Positions 8,653 through 16,907 of a stretch of DNA of 34,080 nt are shown one piece after another; the first letter of the stretch is position 1; the number at the start of each line of letters is the position of its first letter. The notes under the pieces were generated by a model, which saw only the letters and a program-made list of their open reading frames with translations, made no database searches and was not told the origin of the DNA. Location of the stretch: positions 1-34,080 of the forward strand of contig JAILPJ010000083.1 in NCBI GenBank assembly GCA_024699605.1. The letters run 5' to 3'. The position numbers and the translations under genes are program-made. Origin of the DNA: Desulfovibrio sp. (lineage in GTDB: Bacteria > Desulfobacterota > Desulfovibrionia > Desulfovibrionales > Desulfovibrionaceae).

Positions 8653-9957
8653 ATGCTCAATTTTCACCTTGTGACGCTTTTTCCTGAATTTTATAGCTCA
8701 CCTTTGGGCTGCGGCTTGATGGCGCGCGCCTGTGCCAATGGCACGCTCAGCTTTTCGTTCCATAATCCTCGCGATTATAGCAGCGACAAGCACCATCATG
8801 TTGACGATAGTCCCTACGGCGGCGGCCCCGGCATGGTGATGCAGGTGACGAGTTTGGCCAGGTGTCTGAGGGCTCTTCCCCATCCGGGCCGTTTACTTTT
8901 TTTGTCACCGGCAGGTCGCCCCTTTCGTCAGGAACTAGCCCGAGAGCTGGCCCAGGAAGAGCACCTGACCTTGATCTGTGCGCGCTATGAAGGCGTTGAT
9001 GCCCGTCTCGCTGAGCTTTTTGACCTTGAATGCCTTTCCCTGACTGATGCTGTTTTGAACAGCGGCGACAGTGCCGCTTTGGCAGTGATTGAAAGTGTGG
9101 CCCGTTTGACGCCGGGTTTTATGGGCAAGGTCAGCTCCGGAGTGGAAGAGAGTTTTGCTGACGGATTGCTCGAATATCCCCAGTACACCCGACCGGTTGA
9201 GTTCGAAGGACTGAGCGTCCCTGAGGTTTTGCAAAACGGCGATCACGCGAAAATTGCCCTCTGGCGTCGCACGATGAGCCTCTATGCCACGCGTCAGGTC
9301 CGTCCTGACCTTTTAGACGCAGCCCCCCTGAGCCGGAGCGATCAAGAGCTTTTGCGGCAGGGGCAGGCTCAAGGCCATTTTACACGTCTGGGAAAGAATC
9401 TCTCCTTTTGCCTTTTGCACGCGCCTGTGCGTATTGATGGCAAAAAAGAGGGTGTCTCATCTTTGACAAATCTTGACATACACGATATAGGACGTATTTC
9501 CGCAAGCTATGGTCTTGGACCGTTCTATGTGGTCAGTCCTCTTGACGATCAACTGCGTTTGCTTGAGCGTCTGAGAGCCCACTGGCTGACTGGGGATTGT
9601 GCCAGTCGTCACCCTGACCGTGCCCAGGCCTTGTCTTGTGTGAGATCCTGCCACTGTCTGGATGCCGTGATTGCCGAAGTCTCTCAGTCTACCGGTGTTC
9701 GTCCCTTTGTGGTCGCCAGTTCTGCCAATTGGCCCGCCAAGGCGGCTGAGCCCCCCATGACGGTTCAGGCTTTGCGTACGATTCTGGAGCAGCGGCCGGT
9801 CTTATTTTGTCTTGGAACGGCGCAGGGCTTGGCCGAAAGTGTCCTTACACGCTGTGACGGACTTGTCCGCCCCTTGCGTTTTCTCTCATACAACCATCTT
9901 TCTGTGCGCAGCGCAGCCGCTATTTATGCCGATCGCCTGCTGGGAGACTTCGACTGA
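8653..9957 (+). CDS. trmD: tRNA (guanine-N1)-methyltransferase fused to a second SPOUT-like methyltransferase domain
   Basis: The N-terminal ~235 residues are TrmD, which methylates G37 of tRNAs with SAM. It opens [11 protein letters not shown], and [24 protein letters not shown] and the E-Y-P-Q-Y-T-R-P segment are intact. TrmD alone is normally about 240-255 residues. Here about 190 more follow without a stop, with [20 protein letters not shown] and a late L-C-L-G-T-A-Q-G-L glycine loop. This fits the SAM-dependent RNA methyltransferase family found beside or fused to TrmD in some bacteria; its target is unknown. I chose the ATG at 8653. A GTG at 8644 adds three residues and has GGGG 4 bases upstream, so it remains possible. 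Confidence 0.92.
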   Translation: MLNFHLVTLFPEFYSSPLGCGLMARACANGTLSFSFHNPRDYSSDKHHHVDDSPYGGGPGMVMQVTSLARCLRALPHPGRLLFLSPAGRPFRQELARELAQEEHLTLICARYEGVDARLAELFDLECLSLTDAVLNSGDSAALAVIESVARLTPGFMGKVSSGVEESFADGLLEYPQYTRPVEFEGLSVPEVLQNGDHAKIALWRRTMSLYATRQVRPDLLDAAPLSRSDQELLRQGQAQGHFTRLGKNLSFCLLHAPVRIDGKKEGVSSLTNLDIHDIGRISASYGLGPFYVVSPLDDQLRLLERLRAHWLTGDCASRHPDRAQALSCVRSCHCLDAVIAEVSQSTGVRPFVVASSANWPAKAAEPPMTVQALRTILEQRPVLFCLGTAQGLAESVLTRCDGLVRPLRFLSYNHLSVRSAAAIYADRLLGDFD

Positions 9958-10015
9958 AGCGTGGCGCCTGGCCAGGGAGCTGCCAATTTTGCCAGTTTTG
10001 CGACGGAGGTTTTCT

Positions 10016-10363
10016 ATGAACGTCATTGAGAAAATAGAACGCGAAAATATGCGTATGGATATGCCGAGCTTTCGTGCCGGCGATACCGTCAAAGTGCATC
10101 TGCGTATCGTTGAAGGCGAAAAAGAACGTATTCAGATTTTTCAGGGTAATGTCATTCGCGTCTCACGCGGCACGACCAATGCCAGTTTTACGGTGCGCAA
10201 AATCTCTGACGGCGTTGGCGTTGAACGCATTTTCCCTCTCTACTCGCCCTTTATTGACCATGTGGAAGTGGTTACCGAAGGCCGTGTGCGCAGAAGCCGC
10301 CTCTATTATCTGCGCAATCTCAAAGGCAAGGCTGCGCGTATCAAGCCGCGCAACCGCTTCTAA
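10016..10363 (+). CDS. rplS: 50S ribosomal protein L19
   Basis: 115 residues, exactly the usual length. The family core is visible: F-R-A-G-D-T-V-K-V, the I-Q-I-F-Q-G-N-V-I segment, [16 protein letters not shown] and the basic C-terminus [10 protein letters not shown]19 sits at the 30S-50S interface of the ribosome. The ATG at 10016 follows CGGAGG at good spacing. A longer in-frame opening exists upstream but lacks family similarity and overlaps trmD. It lies 58 bases after trmD in the same direction. Confidence 0.97.
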   Translation: MNVIEKIERENMRMDMPSFRAGDTVKVHLRIVEGEKERIQIFQGNVIRVSRGTTNASFTVRKISDGVGVERIFPLYSPFIDHVEVVTEGRVRRSRLYYLRNLKGKAARIKPRNRF

Positions 10364-10410
10364 GAGCGTGCCCTGCCCATTTTGGCGCAGGAGGAAGGTT
10401 TTTTTGATGC

Positions 10411-10442
10411 GCACGGGGCAGCAATGCTCCGTGTCTTTTTTT
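10411..10442 (+). terminator. GCAA-tetraloop terminator or attenuator after rplS
   Basis: Bases 10411-10420 pair with 10425-10434 (two G-U pairs) around a GCAA tetraloop, followed by CTTTTTTT (10435-10442). It sits 20 bases before rnhB, so it probably reduces read-through from the ribosomal genes into rnhB-rsmI-smpB. Confidence 0.7.
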
Positions 10443-10461
10443 CCTCAAAACGAGGCTCGCC

Positions 10462-11139
10462 ATGGCGGATGCGCTGCTTGTACGACTTCCGGGCCAGAGT
10501 AAAGGGCTTTGTGCTGGTATCGATGAAGTGGGACGTGGTTGTCTGGCGGGACCTGTGGTTGCGGCAGCCGTTATTTTGCCCGAAGCGTTTGCCCTCCAAG
10601 GTCTCACCGATTCCAAGAAACTCACAGCCAAAAAGCGTGAAGAGCTCTGTGGCCAGATTAAGACCGGCTGTCTGGCCTGGGCCATAGGCCTTGTTGGTCA
10701 GAGGGCTATTGATCGCATCAATATCCTGCAGGCCACCTTGACGGCTATGAGCATGGCTGTGGCAAAACTCAGTCTTGCCCCCATTGGTCTGTGGATCGAC
10801 GGCAATAAGACGCTGCCAGAGCAGATGCTTATCCGCTTCTGGCGAAAGCACCACACAGAGCAGCTCCCCTGGCAGCGGGCCATTGTCAAGGGCGATGCGT
10901 CAGTGCCCGCCATTTCCGCAGCCTCGATCCTGGCCAAAACCTATCGTGACGCTATGATGCACGCTTTTGCCAAGCGCTGGCCTGAATACGGTTTTGAGCG
11001 CCATGTGGGCTATGGTTCAGCGCTGCACCTGCGTATGCTGCGCGCGCATGGCCCGTGTCCTTTGCACCGGCGCACTTTTCGCGGTGTTTTACCCCAAAAG
11101 CCCGACGACTACGAAATGTCGCTTTTGCGCTCCCTTTAG
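10462..11139 (+). CDS. rnhB: Ribonuclease HII
   Basis: 225 residues. It removes ribonucleotides and RNA-DNA hybrids from DNA. The active-site opening A-G-I-D-E-V-G-R-G-C-L-A-G-P-V is at about 17-31 (D and E are metal ligands), T-D-S-K-K-L-T follows near 50, and later acidic ligands lie in the L-W-I-D-G-N and K-G-D-A-S-V-P-A-I-S-A-A-S-I segments. Family signature residues including the Y-G-S/H-L segment near the C-terminus are present. The ATG at 10462 follows GAGG. It is 13 bases ahead of rsmI, in the usual rplS-rnhB order. Confidence 0.96.
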   Translation: MADALLVRLPGQSKGLCAGIDEVGRGCLAGPVVAAAVILPEAFALQGLTDSKKLTAKKREELCGQIKTGCLAWAIGLVGQRAIDRINILQATLTAMSMAVAKLSLAPIGLWIDGNKTLPEQMLIRFWRKHHTEQLPWQRAIVKGDASVPAISAASILAKTYRDAMMHAFAKRWPEYGFERHVGYGSALHLRMLRAHGPCPLHRRTFRGVLPQKPDDYEMSLLRSL

Positions 11140-11152
11140 CGAGGGGATTGGT

Positions 11153-12016
11153 ATGCCACCCAGCCATCCGCGTCTTTGGATCGTCGCCACCCCCCTGGGA
11201 GAAGTCACCGATCTCTCTTTGCGGGCGCGAGAGGTTTTGTCTGCGGTGGACTGCATCCTGGCTGAAGATACACGCCGGGCGCAGCGTCTTTTGGCCAGCT
11301 GTGGCTTGCCCAAGCGACCCCTGCTGAGCTTCTTTGAGCATAATGAAGAAGAGCGCGAGGCTGAGGTTTTGGCACGCCTCAGAGCCGGTCAAAATCTGGC
11401 CCTGATCAGCGATGCCGGAACCCCGCTTTTGTCAGATCCAGGCTACCGTCTGGTGCGTGCCTGTCGCAGGGAGGGCCTTCCTGTCTCACCAGTGCCAGGG
11501 CCATCGGCTCCGGTCTGTGCCCTGTCAGCCGCAGGTCTGCCTCCGCTTCCCTATTCCTTTCTGGGTTTTTTGCCACGCGATCTTGCTGGCAAACGCCGAC
11601 TGTTTACGGCTTTTGCCAGGACGCCCGGAACCTTGATCTTTTTTGAACGGGCTGATCGGCTGGCTGAGAGTTTGGCCCTGGCTTTGGAGATCTTTGGCCC
11701 ACGTGAGCTTGCCGTGTGCCGGGAATTGACCAAGATTCATGAAGAATTTATAGTAACCCGCCTTGAATCTTGGGCCGATCTGCCTGAACCGTTACTAGGT
11801 GAGTTGACGCTGCTCATCGGACCGAGCGAAGAAAGAGTACGAACGCCCAAAGACGAAGTCTTGGCGGCACTGGCTTGTGCCAGGGAAGCTGGCGGCCGGG
11901 CGCGGGATGTCGTCCGCAGGCTGCAGGCTTCGGTGACGGGCTGGACTGGGAAAGAACTCTATGCCCTGTTGCGGGAACTTACGGAAGCTGAGCGCAAGGT
12001 CTCAGCAAAGGACTGA
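11153..12016 (+). CDS. rsmI: 16S rRNA (cytidine1402-2'-O)-methyltransferase
   Basis: 287 residues (E. coli 286). It methylates the 2'-OH of C1402 in 16S rRNA at the decoding centre, using SAM. It opens with L-W-I-V-A-T-P-L-G, then L-A-E-D-T-R-R-A near 41 and L-I-S-D-A-G-T-P-L-L-S-D-P-G-Y near 84, the tetrapyrrole-methylase-fold SAM site. V-P-G-P-S-A follows. The ATG at 11153 follows GAGGGGATT. The frame is open further upstream, but that part overlaps rnhB and lacks family similarity. The stop is 3 bases before smpB, so they are translationally close. Confidence 0.96.
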   Translation: MPPSHPRLWIVATPLGEVTDLSLRAREVLSAVDCILAEDTRRAQRLLASCGLPKRPLLSFFEHNEEEREAEVLARLRAGQNLALISDAGTPLLSDPGYRLVRACRREGLPVSPVPGPSAPVCALSAAGLPPLPYSFLGFLPRDLAGKRRLFTAFARTPGTLIFFERADRLAESLALALEIFGPRELAVCRELTKIHEEFIVTRLESWADLPEPLLGELTLLIGPSEERVRTPKDEVLAALACAREAGGRARDVVRRLQASVTGWTGKELYALLRELTEAERKVSAKD

Positions 12017-12019
12017 GCC

Positions 12020-12475
12020 ATGGCGCACAAGAAATCAGCCTCCGACATCGCCGTGAACAAAAAGGCCCGTTTTTTATATGAGCTCGATAATTTTCTGGAA
12101 GCGGGCATTGCGCTGACAGGACCTGAAGTGAAGAGCCTCAGGGCCCATAAAGTCAATTTCATTGACAGTTACGTGGAATTCAAAAACGCTGAGGCCTGGC
12201 TCGTTTCACTGCATATCGCCCCGTATGAGAATGCGGGCTATGCCCCCCAGCAGCCCGGTAGGCCCCGGCGTCTTTTGTTGCATGCCAAGGAGATCTCTCG
12301 CCTGGCAGCCGCTGTGGCTCAGAAAGGCTTAACTGTGGTACCAGTGCGCCTGTATTTTGCCCATGGTCGTGTGAAGGTGGAAATCGCCCTGGGTCGGGGC
12401 AAGAAAATGCATGACCATCGGGAAAGTCTCAAACAGCGCGCCTGTGAACGAGATCTGGCCCGAGAACTGCTTTAG
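12020..12475 (+). CDS. smpB: SsrA-binding protein (trans-translation)
   Basis: 151 residues, typical length. It binds tmRNA and delivers it to stalled ribosomes. Visible family segments are I-A-V-N-K-K-A-R-F-L-Y, G-I-A-L-T-G-P-E-V-K-S-L-R, a Y-V-E-F/K-N-A-E-A-W-L segment, L-Y-F-A-H-G-R-V-K-V-E and the C-terminal G-R-G-K-K-M-H-D-H-R-E with a basic helix after it. It follows rsmI by 3 bases. Confidence 0.97.
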   Translation: MAHKKSASDIAVNKKARFLYELDNFLEAGIALTGPEVKSLRAHKVNFIDSYVEFKNAEAWLVSLHIAPYENAGYAPQQPGRPRRLLLHAKEISRLAAAVAQKGLTVVPVRLYFAHGRVKVEIALGRGKKMHDHRESLKQRACERDLARELL

Positions 12476-12483
12476 GCGGGTGC

Positions 12484-12978
12484 ATGATGCGAATTTTTCT
12501 CCTTTTCCTCGTCTGCGTAACTTCGTTGTTTTGTTGCGCTGACAGCCTCTGGGCCAAAGAACGCGTTGTCTTCGGTCAAAAGCCCAATCTCTTTGCTCTG
12601 GAAGTCGCCGATGACTGGAAGATGGAGATGTTGACCAATGGCTTGCAGCTGACAAGCCAGGATCAGAAACAAAGTGTGGCCATTGCTGTCAATGACGGAG
12701 AAGGGATTGCGCTGAGTTCCTTGGAACGCTCACTTCCCGCAAGGCTTGAACTCAAGGACGTCAAGAAAAAGAATGACAAGAATGGGATAACACTGACCGG
12801 TCTGCGCCAGGCCATACCGGTCCTTGTCTATCTTCAGCAAAGGGATTTTCTCTTTGTCTCAGTGGTCGCAACGGGCCTTGAGAAAAAGCAATTGGATGCG
12901 CTGCTGGCTTCGTTAACGCCGGTTGATTCAGATGATGTTGAAAAGATCGAAGAGGAAGACAACAAGAAAGGGGAATAG
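12484..12978 (+). CDS. Small secreted protein of unknown function
   Basis: 164 residues. The first 25 form a clear signal peptide (M-M-R-I-F-L-L-F-L-V-C-V ending S-L-W-A), with likely cleavage before K-E-R-V-V-F. The mature part alternates beta-like segments (F-A-L-E-V-A-D-D-W-K, Q-S-V-A-I-A-V, F-L-F-V-S-V-V-A-T-G) and ends in a very acidic, then Lys-rich tail. The general plan (signal peptide, E-R-V-x-F..., D-W/G-W, a late S-L-x-P) resembles the protein at 20049-20585. I do not recognise a named family. It is 8 bases after smpB, with no strong ribosome site. Confidence 0.8.
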   Translation: MMRIFLLFLVCVTSLFCCADSLWAKERVVFGQKPNLFALEVADDWKMEMLTNGLQLTSQDQKQSVAIAVNDGEGIALSSLERSLPARLELKDVKKKNDKNGITLTGLRQAIPVLVYLQQRDFLFVSVVATGLEKKQLDALLASLTPVDSDDVEKIEEEDNKKGE

Positions 12979-12986
12979 GCGTGCCC

Positions 12987-13014
12987 GTTCTGAGCGCAAG
13001 ATAGACCTCAGAAC
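12987..13014. terminator. Hairpin between convergent genes
   Basis: GTTCTGAG (12987-12994) pairs perfectly with CTCAGAAC (13007-13014) across 12 bases, placed exactly between the stops of the plus-strand secreted-protein gene and minus-strand mutM. No T tract is seen, so its role as terminator rests on position. Confidence 0.45.
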
Positions 13015-13020
13015 AAGCGC

Positions 13021-13857
13021 TTAGTGCTGACAGCGGGGACAGAAGACAGTGCCCCGGCCACAGACACGAATTTTTTGCAGCGGTGTTTTGCAGCGGATGC
13101 ACGGTTTTTTGTCTCTGCCATAGACCGCCAGTTCGTTTTGAAAGGCCCCGGCCTGCCCGTTGGCATCCTGATAGTTGCGGAAGGAGGTGCCGCAGCCTTT
13201 GATGGCTTTTTTCAGAATGCGCTTGATACTGGTCAGCAGAAGCTTTTTTTCGTCGCGACTGAGGCTGGCAACCGTTCTTTCAGGATGAATGCTGGCCAGA
13301 AACAGGGATTCGTCGACATAGATATTGCCTAAACCGGCCAAGACTTTTTGATCGAGCAGCGCTGCCTTGATGGTGGCGCTTTTTCTTTGTTCTACGCGGG
13401 CCAGAAAGAGGGCGAGAGGCGTTTCAAGGGGTTCTGGCCCCAGTTCGGCGTAAAATTTCCAGCTTTTGAGCATGGCTTCCGTAGCCAGAAAGAGCGTCCC
13501 GAAGCAGCGGATATCGTCAAAAAAAAGGGAAAGAGACGTATCCTCTTTTTTGAGGTGAAAAATACAGCGGGTATGGCTGCCCTTGGGGGTCATGGCGGGA
13601 TGGCAGAGGAGAGCGCCTGTCATCCGCAAGTGCACCACAAGGAAGCGTTTTTCTGCCGTATGCTCTTCCAGGCCGAAGAGGATCAACTTGCCACGGCGTA
13701 GAATTTGAACAATACGCAGGCCGAGGAGCTGGCTCAAGGGCAGGCTGTCTTTTTGCAGACTTTCTCGTCTGATCAGCTCAACATCGGTAACGTGCGCGCC
13801 AAGAACGTGCGGCATCAAGGAGCGGACAACGCTTTCCACTTCAGGCAATTCGGGCAT
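13021..13857 (-). CDS. mutM: Formamidopyrimidine-DNA glycosylase
   Basis: 278 residues. It removes oxidised purines such as 8-oxoguanine and nicks the DNA. It starts M-P-E-L-P-E-V-E, so catalytic P2 and E3 are present. V-V-H-L-R-M-T-G near 73 and L-A-G-L-G-N-I-Y-V-D-E-S-L-F near 170 follow. The C-terminus carries an intact four-cysteine zinc finger C-I-R-C ... C-P-R-C at about 253-276. It lies 11 bases downstream of rimM on the same strand, an unusual partner for the ribosomal block. Confidence 0.96.
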   Translation of the reverse strand: MPELPEVESVVRSLMPHVLGAHVTDVELIRRESLQKDSLPLSQLLGLRIVQILRRGKLILFGLEEHTAEKRFLVVHLRMTGALLCHPAMTPKGSHTRCIFHLKKEDTSLSLFFDDIRCFGTLFLATEAMLKSWKFYAELGPEPLETPLALFLARVEQRKSATIKAALLDQKVLAGLGNIYVDESLFLASIHPERTVASLSRDEKKLLLTSIKRILKKAIKGCGTSFRNYQDANGQAGAFQNELAVYGRDKKPCIRCKTPLQKIRVCGRGTVFCPRCQH

Positions 13858-13868
13858 GGGATTTCCGT

Positions 13869-14381
13869 TTAGACGTAGAGCTCAAGCAGTCCTTGCGGCG
13901 GGTCGATGACAATGCGTTTGCCTTTGGCATCGAGGACGCTGATGAAGGAGGGATCTGCCGGAAAAAGGATTTCACGGTCATCATCGCTGCTGATGGACCA
14001 GACGCAGGCCCCTTGCACAAGGTGGGAAAAACGACCCAGGCGCGTGCCGTTGGGGAGAAAAACATCGGCTCCGAGCAGATCACTGATATAGGCTTCACCG
14101 TCTTCTGGTTCAGGCAGGTCACTACGGAGCGTGTAGAGTTTGGCGGCTCGCAGTTCCGCCGCTGCCTCCCGGCTGGTGATACCCGCGATACGGATCAAAA
14201 GACGACCATTGTGTCGGCGCGCCTGCTCAATGGTGATGCTCCTCGGTTCTGATTTCCCTAAAACCAGCCAAAACGACAGATCGGACGAAAAAGGGGAGAC
14301 GCCGTACCAATCAAGGACGATCTCCCCGTGAATTCCATGCGGCCTACCAAGAGAGCCCATGTGAATATACTTTGTCATCAA
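13869..14381 (-). CDS. rimM: 16S rRNA processing protein RimM
   Basis: 170 residues, usual for the family. It assists 30S head maturation, binding S19. The N-terminal segment G-S-L-G-R-P-H-G-I-H-G-E-I-V and the C-terminal PRC-barrel part (Y-I-S-D-L-L-G-A-D-V, I-L-F-P-A-D-P-S-F-I, I-V-I-D-P-P-Q-G-L) are clear. The start is the first of two ATGs at 14381, with a weak GAAAG site. It normally lies directly before trmD. Here trmD is about 5 kb away on the other strand. Confidence 0.95.
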   Translation of the reverse strand: MMTKYIHMGSLGRPHGIHGEIVLDWYGVSPFSSDLSFWLVLGKSEPRSITIEQARRHNGRLLIRIAGITSREAAAELRAAKLYTLRSDLPEPEDGEAYISDLLGADVFLPNGTRLGRFSHLVQGACVWSISSDDDREILFPADPSFISVLDAKGKRIVIDPPQGLLELYV

Positions 14382-14713
14382 CTACTTTCAGCGTCGTGAT
14401 CCCGAAAGGCCGTCCCCGCAAGGGGGCATTCAGGATGAAACGCAGCTCCGTTTTTTCTCCTAAGAAGAGAGCAATCCAAGATTTTTCAGTGCTTGCGGCA
14501 AATGCCCGGCACTTGCATGGGGTGACCAGTCACCTTTGGGGCTTGAGGCGAGGAAGGTGACTTTGTCTGCCACGATTGGGTTTGGAGAGGGATCAGCCAC
14601 GGGCTTTGTCAGTGAGAAAACCGACCTCGTGGCTTTGTGTAGAGAGCCGACTTGCTGAAAAAACCTGTAATCAGTCAAGTCGGCTGCTAATATGATAACG
14701 TAACTGTCAAATG
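14382..14713. other. 332-base spacer between khpA and rimM with inverted repeats
   Basis: These two genes are usually nearly contiguous. I see no credible gene here. Three inverted repeats are present: GGTGAC-CA-GTCACC (14521-14534), AGCCACG/CGTGGCT (14595-14601 and 14628-14634), and a perfect 10-bp pair AGCCGACTTG/CAAGTCGGCT (14645-14654 and 14676-14685). None has a strong T tract. Confidence 0.6.
14645..14685 (-). terminator. Possible terminator of the ffh-rpsP-khpA unit
   Basis: A perfect 10-bp stem (AGCCGACTTG with CAAGTCGGCT) and a 21-base loop, starting 28 bases after the khpA stop on the minus strand. There is no clear U run, so factor-dependent ending or an unrelated role is possible. 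Confidence 0.35.
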
Positions 14714-14944
14714 TTACTCGAGAATTTCAAGAACGGTACGCTTCTTTGCCTTCGTCGAAGCTGCACTCAATATGGTACGCAACGCCCTTGCCGTACGCCC
14801 TTGCTTGCCTATTACCTTTCCCAGATCATCTTGTGCAACCTTCAGTTCTAGAACAGTAGTCTGTTCACCTTCAATTTCACTCACCTGAACATTTTCCGGG
14901 TGATCAACGAGTGACTTGGCGATGAACTCAATAAGGTTTCTCAT
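14714..14944 (-). CDS. khpA: KH-domain RNA-binding protein (KhpA/YlqC type)
   Basis: 76 residues, the usual size. It starts [16 protein letters not shown] and carries the KH GxxG loop as V-I-G-K-Q-G-R-T-A at about 44-52, followed by A-L-R-T-I-L-S-A-A. Members bind RNA as small dimers and often lie between rpsP and rimM, as here. The minus-strand start follows AGGGACGC-type purines. Confidence 0.92.
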   Translation of the reverse strand: MRNLIEFIAKSLVDHPENVQVSEIEGEQTTVLELKVAQDDLGKVIGKQGRTARALRTILSAASTKAKKRTVLEILE

Positions 14945-14989
14945 GGCGTCCCTCCTTCGCCACCACCTTATCTGAAGGCAGAGAAACTA

Positions 14990-15226
14990 CTACATATGCT
15001 CCTTCAAAAGAGAACGCACAGTATCAGTCGGTTTTGCACCGCGATCAAGCCACTCCTTGATTTTTTCTGCATTCAGTTTCACTTCTGGTGGGTTTGTCAT
15101 TGGGTTGTAGTAACCCAGAAATTCTAAAGGACGACCATCTCGCGCGGTCTCATTATTTGCGGCCACCACCCGGTAGAAGGGATGCTTTTTACTGCCGAGA
15201 CGCGTCAGTTTTAACTTCACTGCCAT
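14990..15226 (-). CDS. rpsP: 30S ribosomal protein S16
   Basis: 78 residues, typical. It starts [11 protein letters not shown] and keeps [25 protein letters not shown] and a late [12 protein letters not shown]. The ATG at 15226 follows AAAGGAG at ideal spacing. An in-frame extension to 15307 would overlap ffh and is not part of the family. Confidence 0.97.
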   Translation of the reverse strand: MAVKLKLTRLGSKKHPFYRVVAANNETARDGRPLEFLGYYNPMTNPPEVKLNAEKIKEWLDRGAKPTDTVRSLLKEHM

Positions 15227-15293
15227 AGGAACTCCTTTATTGCATCCATAGCAATTGTAGATAAAAAAATCAAGTCTCAAGTGCTTGGCAAGC

Positions 15294-16778
15294 CTATTTC
15301 CTGCCATGTTTGCGTTTTTCTTTTTTCTTTTTTTTGCGCTGAGCGCTGCTTGAAGAAGCTGGGGCTCCCAGACGCATGGCAGGCATCTGGTCTGAGGGCA
15401 TGGGAGGAAGTCCCATGCCGGCCATCCCCGGCATATTCATCTGGCCCAGACCGGGCAAAGACGGTCGTTTTTGTTTACCGCCCATGACACTTTTCATCAT
15501 CTTCCGCATGTCTTCAAACTGTTTGACCAGCCGATTGACGTCCATCACCGTCACGCCGGAGCCTTTGGCTATTCTGGCTCGGCGGCTGCCGTTGAGAATG
15601 TCCGGATTTTGCCGTTCCTGAATGGTCATGGAACTGATGATGGCTTCGATTTTATTCAGCTCTTTTTCAGGCATGGCATTGGTCGCCGCCTGCATTTTTT
15701 CGCGCAGCCCCGAAAGGCCCGGAATGAGCTTCATAATGCTGTCTAGGGAGCCGATTTTCTTGATGCGGTGCAGCTGGTTTAAAAAGTCTTCAAAATTGAA
15801 GCTAGCCTTGCGCATTTTTTTGGCCAAGGCTTCAGCTTCCTCGGCATTGATCGTTTCCTGCGCTTTTTCCACCAGCGTCAGCACATCACCCATACCCAGG
15901 ATGCGACCGGCAATGCGATCAGGGTGAAAGATCTCAATTTCTGAGAGTTTTTCGCCCACACCGACAAATTTGACGGGCGCTCCGATCACGGAACGGATGG
16001 AGAGTGCCGCACCACCGCGGGCATCACCGTCCATCTTGGTCAGGACAACGCCTGTCAGTGCGATCTTTTCGTGAAAGGCTTGAGCGACATTGACCGCTTC
16101 CTGACCGGTCATGGCATCGGCCACAAACAGGATTTCCTGCGGATTCAGCGTCTGCTTGAGGTCCTTGAGCTCGTCCATCAGCGCTTCATCGACGTGCAGG
16201 CGGCCTGCGGTATCGAGCAAAAGTACGGTCGCCTGTTCCTTGCGGGCCTCTTCCAGCGCCTGGAGGGCTATGTCATGCGGAGACATTTCCGTTGTGGAAG
16301 GAAAACAGGGGATATTCAGCTGCTTAGCCAGGACCATCAGCTGATCAATGGCGGCTGGGCGATAGACGTCAAGGGGGACAAGATAGGGGCGCATTTTTTG
16401 CTTGCGCAAAAGATTGGCCAGCTTGCCCGCACTGGTCGTTTTGCCCGAGCCTTGCAAACCTACGAGCATGATGCTCGCCGGTTGGGCACCAGTGAGATTG
16501 AGATCGCAGCTTTCACCGCCCAGTATGGTGACCAGTTCGTCATGGACAATCTTGACGACCTGCTGGGCCGGATTCACACCCTTGAGCAGATCTTGGCCCA
16601 CACATTTGGCGCGGACATTTTCCACAAAGGACTTGACGACGGAGAAATTGACGTCGGCTTCGAGCAGAGCCAGACGGACCTCTCGGAGACCTGCCTGAAT
16701 ATTCTCTTCAGTCAGGCGGCCATGACCACGGAGGCTTTGAAATACTCCGCTCAGTCTGTCGGATAGGCTTTCGAACAT
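15294..16778 (-). CDS. ffh: Signal recognition particle protein
   Basis: 494 residues, GTPase of the signal recognition particle that binds 4.5S RNA and signal sequences and docks with FtsY. The N domain is followed by the P-loop G-L-Q-G-S-G-K-T-T (107-115), [15 protein letters not shown] and G-V-G-E. The M domain is Met-rich, ending in a Met/Gly/Pro tail and then an extra-basic Lys-rich C-terminus of about 15 residues. The ATG at 16778 follows ACGGAG. It is the first gene of the minus-strand block ffh-rpsP-khpA. Confidence 0.97.
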   Translation of the reverse strand: MFESLSDRLSGVFQSLRGHGRLTEENIQAGLREVRLALLEADVNFSVVKSFVENVRAKCVGQDLLKGVNPAQQVVKIVHDELVTILGGESCDLNLTGAQPASIMLVGLQGSGKTTSAGKLANLLRKQKMRPYLVPLDVYRPAAIDQLMVLAKQLNIPCFPSTTEMSPHDIALQALEEARKEQATVLLLDTAGRLHVDEALMDELKDLKQTLNPQEILFVADAMTGQEAVNVAQAFHEKIALTGVVLTKMDGDARGGAALSIRSVIGAPVKFVGVGEKLSEIEIFHPDRIAGRILGMGDVLTLVEKAQETINAEEAEALAKKMRKASFNFEDFLNQLHRIKKIGSLDSIMKLIPGLSGLREKMQAATNAMPEKELNKIEAIISSMTIQERQNPDILNGSRRARIAKGSGVTVMDVNRLVKQFEDMRKMMKSVMGGKQKRPSLPGLGQMNMPGMAGMGLPPMPSDQMPAMRLGAPASSSSAQRKKKKKEKRKHGRK

Positions 16779-16907
16779 GACAACTCCGTCTTACAAAAAA
16801 CGAAAATAGCAAAAAAAAATAGCTGGTAAATCAGTCTTCGTCAAGACAGTACCCAAAAGCCAGGTCGTCTGCTTGACGCAGATTACGCTTCAAGGCAGAA
16901 TAGCCCA

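Noticed and set aside
8053..8687. Short frames in the ilvA-trmD gap
   Set aside because: No ribosome sites, overlapping on both strands, and products without recognisable features.
16071..16766. 231-codon plus-strand frame opposite ffh
   Set aside because: Antisense shadow of the conserved GTPase domain of ffh.
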